A stretch of 32,571 nt of DNA from Planctomycetes bacterium GWF2_41_51 (lineage in GTDB: Bacteria; Planctomycetota; Phycisphaerae; Sedimentisphaerales; UBA12454): positions 1 through 32,571 of the forward strand of contig MHXZ01000034.1 in the NCBI GenBank assembly GCA_001825665.1. Reading direction: 5' to 3'. The translations under genes and the position numbers were made by a program. The notes beneath the pieces were generated by a model. The model saw only the letters and a list, made by a program, of their open reading frames with translations. It had not been told where the DNA came from and ran no database searches. Below are positions 1 to 6,839 of this stretch, piece after piece (position 1 is the first letter of the stretch; the number at the start of each line of letters is the position of its first letter).

Positions 1-996
1 AAAAAAGAAGCTCTTCAGAAATATCTCAATCAGGCTGCATATTTGCACGGAAATCAAGAAGTTACGCAACAAAAATTTACAGATGATATAACACTAAAGC
101 AACTTTGCGATATGTATCTAAAATATCAGTTTGCAAAAGTTCAGGCAAATGACCTTACTGCAGCGCATCACAATGAGCAAATTAGCAGTTTAAATAAATT
201 GATTAATTTCCTGGGGCAAGGCAGGAGAATCAAAGCAATATCAACTTTAGATTTACAGAATTATAAACGAATGCTCCAGAAATCTGCTATTTCGGTATAT
301 AGATTGAATTTGCATATAAGCATATTGAAGGCTTTGTTCCACTGGGCAAGAAAAAATGATATACTTGTAAATATTCCGAATATTGATGCGGTTTCAAGAG
401 GTAAAATAATTCACAAGGAAAAATTTATTTTTAGCTCGGAACAGATAACTAAATTGTTGTCCATAGCAGATATAAAAATGAAGGCCATGGTATGGCTGGG
501 ATTAAATTGCGGTTTTGGGTGCACTGACTGTGCAGAACTTAAGTGGACTGATTTGGATCTTGCTAATCATAGAGTTAAATTGGCAAGAAAAAAAACAGGC
601 ATAATGCGAGATTTGGTGTTATGGCCAGAGACGATTGAAGCACTGAAAATGGTTCCAAGAAAAGGTCAGCTTGTTTTCTATACTTCGAGAGGCAAACCGT
701 TTATACAAACAAAATTCAAAACAGATGGTGATGGCAATGGTAAATATATAACCTTGAATATACTTACTACGAAATTTTCAAGACTTGTTAAAAGGTCTGG
801 TCTTAATGTTCCAAGAGGGACAGGGTTTTATAGCCTTCGTCGGACAGCGGCTACAATAGCTGCCAGGTCTGGCGATCCGTTTGCTGTGCAGAGATTGCTT
901 GGCCATGCTGATTTGCAAATGGCAACGCGATATGTGCAGGATGTCTCTGCACAGACAGATAGAGTAGTTGAAAATAGCCGAAAGTATATCATTTAA
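1..996 (+). CDS. Tyrosine recombinase / phage-type integrase, 5'-truncated by the window edge
   Basis: The reading frame is open from base 1, so the gene starts outside the window; the TTG at 43 is only the first possible internal start. Residue numbers count from base 1. The N-terminal half resembles a SAM-like core-binding domain of the integrase family and the C-terminal half the catalytic domain. Visible catalytic positions are Lys197/198 before TG, Arg280 in 'YSLRRT', His302 in 'LLGHAD' and the nucleophile Tyr311 in 'ATRYVQ'. Two canonical residues are missing: the first Arg (TGxR box) reads Gly173 in 'CGFGCTDCAELKW', and the His of HxLR is Tyr277. The GFGxTDC variant is known to me from planctomycete integrases. 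It could move an element or be a domesticated recombinase. No attachment site was recognised. The family call is firm; activity is uncertain. Confidence 0.9.
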   Translation, partial: KKEALQKYLNQAAYLHGNQEVTQQKFTDDITLKQLCDMYLKYQFAKVQANDLTAAHHNEQISSLNKLINFLGQGRRIKAISTLDLQNYKRMLQKSAISVYRLNLHISILKALFHWARKNDILVNIPNIDAVSRGKIIHKEKFIFSSEQITKLLSIADIKMKAMVWLGLNCGFGCTDCAELKWTDLDLANHRVKLARKKTGIMRDLVLWPETIEALKMVPRKGQLVFYTSRGKPFIQTKFKTDGDGNGKYITLNILTTKFSRLVKRSGLNVPRGTGFYSLRRTAATIAARSGDPFAVQRLLGHADLQMATRYVQDVSAQTDRVVENSRKYII

Positions 997-1231
997 CAAA
1001 TGCTTTTGAAGACTGTATTTCTCAGAATAGTCAGAAAGATCAAAGTAATCAATTTCCTAAAGACGACACCAATTGTGCGGATCTGATAGTCTATTACTGT
1101 CAAAACGAAAAAAAATTAATAAATTATTGCCATGGGTGTTTTGGTTTTAAGTAAAAAATTGTGTCTGATTTTATTTTGTATAATTCCTAAGTTCTTAATT
1201 ATAAGGAGGTTATATTTTTTTGAAAAATATG

Positions 1232-1259
1232 TTGACAAATTTAGTTAATCGGTTAGAAT
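1232..1259 (+). promoter_or_regulatory. Sigma70-type promoter of the LacI-family gene
   Basis: TTGACA at 1232-1237 is a perfect -35 box, followed after 16 bases by TAGAAT at 1254-1259 (one mismatch to TATAAT). Transcription would start near 1266. A second possible -10, TATAAT at 1282-1287, has only a weak -35. The -10 box lies inside the first operator repeat, which fits repression by a bound regulator. Confidence 0.6.
1245..1259 (+). promoter_or_regulatory. Operator-like repeat, copy 1
   Basis: The sequence TTAATCGGTTAGAAT occurs here and again, identical over 15 bases, 23 bases downstream. Its core TAATCGGTTA is an imperfect palindrome with a central CG, the usual shape of LacI/GalR-family operators. 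It overlaps the -10 box of the promoter, so a bound repressor would block transcription. Autoregulation by the adjacent gene is the simplest reading. Confidence 0.6.
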
Positions 1260-1267
1260 TAGGCTTA

Positions 1268-1282
1268 TTAATCGGTTAGAAT
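1268..1282 (+). promoter_or_regulatory. Operator-like repeat, copy 2
   Basis: Second identical copy of TTAATCGGTTAGAAT, starting 23 bases after copy 1, about two helical turns away. It lies just downstream of the predicted transcription start and 20 bases before the start codon. The pairing suggests two dimers of the LacI-type protein bound on nearly the same face of the DNA. No further exact copy was noticed elsewhere in the window by eye. Confidence 0.6.
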
Positions 1283-1302
1283 ATAATTTGTGAGAGATAG
1301 GA

Positions 1303-2316
1303 ATGTCGGTAACAATTTATGATATTGCAAAAAAAGTAAACACCTCGGCCGTCACGGTTAGTCTTGCTTTGCGGGGCAGCAATAGAGTTAGTGAGGCAAC
1401 TAAGCAAAAAATTAAAGGCATGGCTAAACGCCTTAATTATCAGCCTAATCAACTTGCAAGAGGTTTGAGCGGGGGAAGCACTAAAACCTTAGCTTTTGTT
1501 TTTAATTTTTCCTCTTTAGATTTTGCTCATGATCAATCTTATATGGAATTGTTTCATGCTCTGTCTCAAGTTGCAGTTGGATATGGTTATAAATTGTTTG
1601 TCCACAGCTCTACAGTTGCTCAGAAGGTAGAGGATGTTTTTAAAGAGGTGGTGCCATACGGAGTAGATGGAATTATTTTAGGTTCTAATTTAAGTGAAGA
1701 TGACAAAAAGATTTTATCCAAGCCTCCTGTCCCCACAATACTTTTGGGGAGGGATTTCTGTGGTGAGAAAACAAGTTGTGTGGTTTATGGCGATTTTGAA
1801 GGTGCCCAAAAAGCTGTAGAACATCTTTTAGGACTCGGTCACAGAAAGATAGCTTTTGTTGGCAAATGTGGTTTAGAGGCATCGGTGAGAAGACTGAATG
1901 GGTATAAGGATTCTCTGGTTTCAGCAGGGATAGATATTGATGAAGAGTTGATTATTGAATGCCATACTGATTTGGAATCAGGGGAATCTGCCGCGATTGC
2001 TTTGTCTAAGCTTTCCTCTCCGCCCACGGCTGTGATTGCCGTTACGGATCTTGCGGCCTTGGGAGTGATTTCAGGTTTTCGCAAAAAAGGAATTGAAGTA
2101 CCGAAAGATGTCAGTGTTGTTGGCTTTGATAATTTAAGTATGTGTGGCCATTCGATACCATCGCTAACAAGTATTGATCTCGAGCGTAAACAAATATCAG
2201 AATCAGCAATGGAACTTTGTTTAAATATGTTAAAAAAGCATGGCAAAGGAGAGCGTAAGCAAACTCCTTGTAAACTTGTTATTCGGGAATCTACATCGAT
2301 CTGCATAACTAAATAA
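1303..2316 (+). CDS. LacI-family transcriptional regulator
   Basis: At 337 residues this is the usual length for the family. Residues 3-55 form the helix-turn-helix ('TIYDIAKKVNTSAVTVSLAL') and the hinge helix ('PNQLARGL'). The rest is a periplasmic-binding-protein-like sugar-sensing domain, with typical stretches 'DGIILG', 'GHRKIAFVG', 'PTAVIAVTD', 'DVSVVGFDN' and the C-terminal 'IRESTS'. Proteins of this type repress sugar-use genes until an inducer binds. Its place next to several glycoside hydrolases and a symporter suggests control of this locus, and the two operator repeats over its promoter suggest it also controls itself. The ligand cannot be deduced. The ribosome binding site before ATG 1303 is weak (GAGAGATAGG). 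Confidence 0.95.
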   Translation: MSVTIYDIAKKVNTSAVTVSLALRGSNRVSEATKQKIKGMAKRLNYQPNQLARGLSGGSTKTLAFVFNFSSLDFAHDQSYMELFHALSQVAVGYGYKLFVHSSTVAQKVEDVFKEVVPYGVDGIILGSNLSEDDKKILSKPPVPTILLGRDFCGEKTSCVVYGDFEGAQKAVEHLLGLGHRKIAFVGKCGLEASVRRLNGYKDSLVSAGIDIDEELIIECHTDLESGESAAIALSKLSSPPTAVIAVTDLAALGVISGFRKKGIEVPKDVSVVGFDNLSMCGHSIPSLTSIDLERKQISESAMELCLNMLKKHGKGERKQTPCKLVIRESTSICITK

Positions 2317-2372
2317 CTTTCTTTCTGTCGTAAGTTGTTAAATTTGAATTAAAAACTATAGGAGGTTTTCAA

Positions 2373-3191
2373 ATGAAAACTTGTGATGTTCGTAGAAAAG
2401 CTTTCACATTGGTTGAGTTGTTAGTTGTAATATCAATTATTGCTCTGTTATTGGCTGTTCTCCTTCCATCACTGCAGAAAGCCAGAGAGCAGGCACAAAG
2501 AGCGATTTGCGGGTCAAATCTAAAGCAATTGGCGATGGGATTGATATTATATGCTGAAAATAACAATAATAAGCCGATGTCAAACACAGAATTGCAGGGT
2601 CAGTTCTGGTTTCATAAGATAGCTCCATTTCTCGGTGATGCTGCTTATCAAAAATTAGCGCAGAGTACAAATAAAAATGAGGCTAATCCGTTGCTTGAAA
2701 AAGCTATGAGAGTGCTTTTTTGTCCAACAACAAAAAAAGCTAAAGATCAATGGGACAATCAGGATATGTTTCGCAAACGCGGTACAGCAACTACACCATG
2801 GTCTTTTTATGGGAGCCAGGGGAGTTATGGGGTTAGTACTTGGGTTACTTCGGACAATATTGAAATTCAAAATATGTATCCTGATTATACTTATAAAAAA
2901 TTTTCCGAAACTAAATCCAATACTCCTTTGTTCGGTGATTGCAGTTCTTTGTCCAGTCTTCCTTTGGATAAAGATGCAGCTCCCAGAGATGTGATTGCAC
3001 CACCTGATACAAGTATCAATTTGATGTGGCGTTTTGCTATTGACCGGCACGGGAGAGCAATCAACGTAGTTTTTGCGGATTCCCATGCAGGCAAAATCCA
3101 GTTACAGAAATTATGGTCTCTTAAATGGCATAAGAAGTTTATTACCCGAGATTGGAAAGAATTCACATACGTCACCAAATGGCGGAATTAA
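2373..3191 (+). CDS. Pseudopilin-like protein with prepilin N-terminal methylation motif
   Basis: The protein has 272 residues and a strong Shine-Dalgarno (AGGAGGT) 8 bases before the ATG. A type IV prepilin leader is plain: basic residues, then A10|FTLVELLVVISIIALLL, with the conserved Glu at position 5 of the mature chain and a hydrophobic helix to about residue 33. The remainder resembles the large planctomycete family of single-pilin-domain proteins ('CGSNLKQLAMGLILYAENN', then 'VVFADSHAG' and 'LWSLKWHKKF' near the end). Such genes occur in dozens of copies near sugar-degradation loci; whether they form pili or a secretion pseudopilus is not established. It stands between the regulator and the secreted proteins. 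The family call is firm, the role is not. Confidence 0.9.
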   Translation: MKTCDVRRKAFTLVELLVVISIIALLLAVLLPSLQKAREQAQRAICGSNLKQLAMGLILYAENNNNKPMSNTELQGQFWFHKIAPFLGDAAYQKLAQSTNKNEANPLLEKAMRVLFCPTTKKAKDQWDNQDMFRKRGTATTPWSFYGSQGSYGVSTWVTSDNIEIQNMYPDYTYKKFSETKSNTPLFGDCSSLSSLPLDKDAAPRDVIAPPDTSINLMWRFAIDRHGRAINVVFADSHAGKIQLQKLWSLKWHKKFITRDWKEFTYVTKWRN

Positions 3192-3283
3192 AGAATAACA
3201 GTAAAGATTTTAAAAAATTTGCTTATAGAACCAAGTAGATAAATCGGGAATTCAAAAAATTATTTTTGAAAGGATGGATGGAA

Positions 3284-5812
3284 ATGGTGGTCAAAAGAAT
3301 TTATTGTTATTTCATTTTATTGATCTTCCTGGCAAATGCATATTCAGCAACCTCTGTAACCAATAAATGGCTTGGCACAGACAGTAATGATTGGAATCAA
3401 TCTACCAACTGGGATCTTGGCAGGATTCCAAACTATGTTAATGATAGTACATATAAAGGTGATTATGTCTGGATAAATTATGTCCCCGGACATCCTGAAG
3501 GATGTGTTATCAATGGCGGCGATCAGGAAGCTTATAATGTCAATGTAATGCGTGAAGGTATTGACAATAGTTCGGTGAATGCAATCCTCAATCTTAAATC
3601 AGGCTCTTTAACGATAAAAGGCTGGGAATTGAAACTTGGAATGGGGACCTATGGCTATTATGTATTACATCCAGCCCAGCCGTACTCCATCGTCAATATG
3701 TATGAAGACTTCACGCTGAATATTAACGGAACAGGTGGGCTTACAATTGGTGATTATTATGATGGCGAATTTAATATGTATGGAGGTGTTTATAACCATA
3801 ATGCGGGAGGATTTCGTGTTGGCAATTCAGCATACAATGGAGGTCTTGGATATGCAAGTGGAACGCTGAATCTTTACGGCGGCCGGATCAATGTGAATGT
3901 CTGGAATAGCGGCCTTAACAGGGTAGACATAAGGGATTTTACCCCGGACAGCAAAATTTATGTCGGCGACGGCAATATGGCATTAATTGGCAATAATATT
4001 TCATTTTTAGGAAATTCCATAGAACAGGGATATATAGCAGCGATAAGCCCAAGGATACTTATCGTTGATTATAATGAAAATGATGGCAGTACCGGCACTA
4101 CTTACCTGCGTGCCGAAATTCCTACAAAAGCTTATGATCCTCAACCTGCTAATCTCGCCCAGGAGGTTAGTATTACTGGAACATCACTAAACTGGCAACC
4201 GGCGATAGGAGCAGTCCGGCATAAAGTATATTTTGGGATATCGGAATCCAATCTTGAATTAATCGCGGACATAGAAGAACCATCAATATCTCTTGCAACC
4301 CTTGAGTATGGCCAAAAATATTATTGGCGTGTCGATGAAGTAAACTCTGTTGGAGGTATTTCAGAAGGTTATATTTGGGGTTTCACAGCAAGCGACGGAA
4401 TTGTAATAGATTTGTTCGAAGGTTACGATGAAACGAATCCTATAACAAATAATTGGAGCAGTGAAGGCAGCGGGAATATTTCATTAGAGCTGCAAAAAGC
4501 TTTCGATAATATATATGAAGGAGATAAATCAATAGCGTTGAATTATTATAACAGCAATACCTATTCAGAGGCTGTATATACTTTCAGCGGAACATCTGAC
4601 TGGACTGTTTATAGCGTTGAATCATTATTTTTTGTTGTTCACGGCAAACAAACTAATAGCGGCGATATTTTGTATGCGGCAATTGAAGATTCAACAGGTA
4701 CCTTAAGTAATGTAGTTACATACAGCAACAATCCTTCTGATATAGTTCAAACGCTTTATTCTCCGTGGTTAGTGTTCGACATTGATATTGCGGATTTTGG
4801 AGCATCAGTTAATCTAACGCAAATCAAAAAGCTGCACATTGGTATTGGCAACAGAATAAATCCGAATACCAATACTTCTGGAGTGATACACATAGATAAT
4901 ATAAAATTATATCCTTCCAGGTGTCTAAAAGATAAAACTCCGGCAGATTTGACCGGTGACTGTTTGATCAACCTTAGAGATTTTGCGGACTTTGCCTTGG
5001 CATGGTTGCAAGATGCATCGCCTGTGGCGCCTCATAAAGCTGCTGTATTAAAATATGATTTTGAAGATACATCAAACCCTTATACTGCCGTTGATGTAAT
5101 TGGCAGTTTCGATGGAACTATTGAAGGGGCAGATTTATACAATGGTTATTATGAAACAAGGGACAATAGAAATGCTTATTTGTTTTTGGGACTTTATGGT
5201 GATATCGGAATAAAAATTCCTTCAGAAGCTTTTGCATCATTGGAAGATCAAATAACCATATCATTATGGGCTTATGGTGACCCCGAACAATTGCCGAGAC
5301 ATACTTATGCATTTAAATTTGTTGCAGGCGGCAATACTCTCTTTAGTACCTTACCATCCTCTGGGGAATACGTTTACAATCTGATGGGGTTGGGAAGTGA
5401 TGATTTAATTTACCACCCAGCTTCATCGACTGCCTATACAGGGCAGTGGGTGCACTGGGCCTTTGTAAGGGATTTCGGTGCCGGAAAAATGAGTATTTTC
5501 CGAAATGGTATAGAGGTTGCTTCGAAATCTGATGCAAGTATCGGGACTTCGATATTTTCTTCTATTGATTATGCCTGGGTCGGAGCAAGAGAATTGGTTG
5601 GAGATGTTACCAAACCAGATACTTCATATTGCGGATGGATAGATGATTTTGAGATATATGATTATACACTTTCACAAAAGGAAATTATCTATCTTGCTAA
5701 TCAGACTTTTGACGCAGATTTAGTTGCTGATTTTGACAATAACAACCAAATTGATTTCGATGATTTATCGGTCATTGTAAATGATTGGCTGGAAGAAATA
5801 CTGTGGCCTTAA
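3284..5812 (+). CDS. Large secreted protein: N-terminal beta-repeat module, FN3-like, LamG, split dockerin
   Basis: ATG 3284 is chosen because AAGGA lies 9 bases upstream and it gives a clean signal peptide (MVVKRIYCYFILLIFLANAYSA); a TTG at 3266 and an ATG at 3278 are also in frame. Of 842 residues, about 23-265 form the beta-repeat module shared with three neighbours. About 275-365 look FN3-like ('HKVYFGISES', 'YYWRVDEVNS'). About 370-545 look like a galactose-binding-type sandwich. A dockerin-like half follows at 554 ('DLTGDCLINLRDFADFALAW'), then a LamG/concanavalin-like domain at 587-807, and a second dockerin-like half at 812-836 ('DFDNNNQIDFDDLSVIV'). No catalytic motif was seen, so a binding or structural role is likely. 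It is followed 50 bases later by the PEP-CTERM gene. Confidence 0.85.
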   Translation: MVVKRIYCYFILLIFLANAYSATSVTNKWLGTDSNDWNQSTNWDLGRIPNYVNDSTYKGDYVWINYVPGHPEGCVINGGDQEAYNVNVMREGIDNSSVNAILNLKSGSLTIKGWELKLGMGTYGYYVLHPAQPYSIVNMYEDFTLNINGTGGLTIGDYYDGEFNMYGGVYNHNAGGFRVGNSAYNGGLGYASGTLNLYGGRINVNVWNSGLNRVDIRDFTPDSKIYVGDGNMALIGNNISFLGNSIEQGYIAAISPRILIVDYNENDGSTGTTYLRAEIPTKAYDPQPANLAQEVSITGTSLNWQPAIGAVRHKVYFGISESNLELIADIEEPSISLATLEYGQKYYWRVDEVNSVGGISEGYIWGFTASDGIVIDLFEGYDETNPITNNWSSEGSGNISLELQKAFDNIYEGDKSIALNYYNSNTYSEAVYTFSGTSDWTVYSVESLFFVVHGKQTNSGDILYAAIEDSTGTLSNVVTYSNNPSDIVQTLYSPWLVFDIDIADFGASVNLTQIKKLHIGIGNRINPNTNTSGVIHIDNIKLYPSRCLKDKTPADLTGDCLINLRDFADFALAWLQDASPVAPHKAAVLKYDFEDTSNPYTAVDVIGSFDGTIEGADLYNGYYETRDNRNAYLFLGLYGDIGIKIPSEAFASLEDQITISLWAYGDPEQLPRHTYAFKFVAGGNTLFSTLPSSGEYVYNLMGLGSDDLIYHPASSTAYTGQWVHWAFVRDFGAGKMSIFRNGIEVASKSDASIGTSIFSSIDYAWVGARELVGDVTKPDTSYCGWIDDFEIYDYTLSQKEIIYLANQTFDADLVADFDNNNQIDFDDLSVIVNDWLEEILWP

Positions 5813-5862
5813 TGTGTAGTTAAGGCGTGATATTTTTACTTAATTAAATGTTGGAGGAAAAA

Positions 5863-6756
5863 ATGAAGAAGTTACTATTGTTAATTGTGTTTGCAGCTAT
5901 CGCAAGTAACTTATCTGGTGCAAGCATAACTGTAAAATGGACAGGTACAACAAGTGATGATTGGGGTACTGAAAGCAACTGGGATGCGGCAAGGCTTCCA
6001 AGTTACTACAAAGTTACCGGAGGTAATACCGGCGATTATGTATGGGTCAATTATCTTAGTAATCGTCCGGAAGGTTGTACCATATCCAGTGGTGACCATG
6101 AAATTTACTCAGTTTTCGTTATGAGAGACGGATTGGATGACACAAGCAAACAGGCCATACTTAATCTTGAGGGTGGCTCATTAAACATTAAGGGTTATGA
6201 TTTCAAAATGGGAGTAGCATCAACTTCGTCATGGTATGCTTCACACCCAACTGCTCCGAGTGCTGTGGTAAATATTTATAATGGATTTACCTTAAATGTC
6301 AATGGAGCCGGCGGCGTTACGATTGGCGATTATTATGATGCCACTTTAAATATGTATGGCGGGACTCTTAATCTTAATGCAGGCGGTTTTAGGGTAACCA
6401 ATAATGCTTATAATGGCGGATTAGGTTATGCTTATGGTACGCTTAATCTTTTAGATGGTGTAATAAATATAAACACATGGAATGCAACATTGGGTCAGGC
6501 GGACCTTCGTGATCTTACTCCGAAAAGCAAAATCAACGTAGGAGATGGTGTAATGGCTCTGACTGGCGACAGCACTGCCAGACTTCAGGCATATGCGAAT
6601 TTAGGTTTGATAGAAGCAATGCCCGGTTTGACACTTTCCATTACTTTTAATCCGAACGTTGGTGAAAGAGGTACAACATATCTGACAGCAGTTCCGGAAC
6701 CTGCAACGGTTATGCTTCTAAGTCTGGGTGTGGTTCTTCTTCGTAAGAAGAAATAG
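5863..6756 (+). CDS. PEP-CTERM protein made almost only of the shared beta-repeat module
   Basis: ATG 5863 is preferred over ATG 5848 because GGAGG ends 5-6 bases before it and the resulting signal peptide begins MKKLLLLIVFAAIA. The protein has 297 residues. Residues about 20-270 match the N-terminal module of the preceding gene closely (shared: 'GDYVW', 'NYxxxxPEGC', 'TIGDYYD', 'LNMYGG', 'NAGGFRV', 'AYNGGLGYA'). The last 21 residues are a PEP-CTERM signal: VPEP, a hydrophobic helix and RKKK. Such tails are processed by an exosortase, none of which is encoded here. The protein is probably a surface or matrix protein. A strong terminator follows it. Confidence 0.9.
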   Translation: MKKLLLLIVFAAIASNLSGASITVKWTGTTSDDWGTESNWDAARLPSYYKVTGGNTGDYVWVNYLSNRPEGCTISSGDHEIYSVFVMRDGLDDTSKQAILNLEGGSLNIKGYDFKMGVASTSSWYASHPTAPSAVVNIYNGFTLNVNGAGGVTIGDYYDATLNMYGGTLNLNAGGFRVTNNAYNGGLGYAYGTLNLLDGVININTWNATLGQADLRDLTPKSKINVGDGVMALTGDSTARLQAYANLGLIEAMPGLTLSITFNPNVGERGTTYLTAVPEPATVMLLSLGVVLLRKKK

Positions 6757-6782
6757 CTTTGTCATAGATTAGAATATGAATG

Positions 6783-6814
6783 AAAGGGGTCTATGCGTTT
6801 TGATAGACCCCTTT
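6783..6814 (+). terminator. Hairpin terminator after the PEP-CTERM gene
   Basis: AAAGGGGTCTAT (6783-6794) and ATAGACCCCTTT (6803-6814) form a perfect 12-bp stem with an 8-base loop, followed by the T-rich ATTTAG. The T run is short, so read-through is possible. Only 25 bases separate the hairpin from the next start codon. Confidence 0.85.
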
Positions 6815-6839
6815 ATTTAGAAAGTCATTTGCAATCGTT

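Larger units (their letters stand above)
1220..1279 (+). other. Possible 19-codon leader ORF overlapping the LacI-gene operators
   Basis: A TTG at 1220 lies about 9 bases behind a near-perfect Shine-Dalgarno (AAGGAGGT). The frame then runs MKNMLTNLVNRLELGLLIG and stops at TAG 1277, crossing both operator repeats. It would need a transcript starting upstream of 1203, because the TTGACA/TAGAAT promoter lies inside it. It may be a regulatory leader peptide or a relic. There is no family support. Confidence 0.2.
997..1302 (+). other. 306-base intergenic region between the integrase and the LacI-type gene
   Basis: The region holds no convincing gene. Frame 3 stays open from about 987 to 1151 and reads like a short cysteine-containing peptide directly behind the integrase stop; this may be a frameshifted integrase tail or chance. 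A perfect TATAAT lies at 1179-1184, but the nearest -35-like TTGTGT (1159) is only 14 bases upstream. A strong Shine-Dalgarno (AAGGAGGT, about 1203-1210) sits in front of a possible 19-codon leader ORF. The right end holds the promoter and operator repeats of the LacI gene, listed separately. Confidence 0.6.

Noticed and set aside
1092-1105. TACTGTCAAAACG resembles half of the palindrome at the right end
   Set aside because: Only one arm matches and there is no second half, so it is likely chance in AT-rich DNA.
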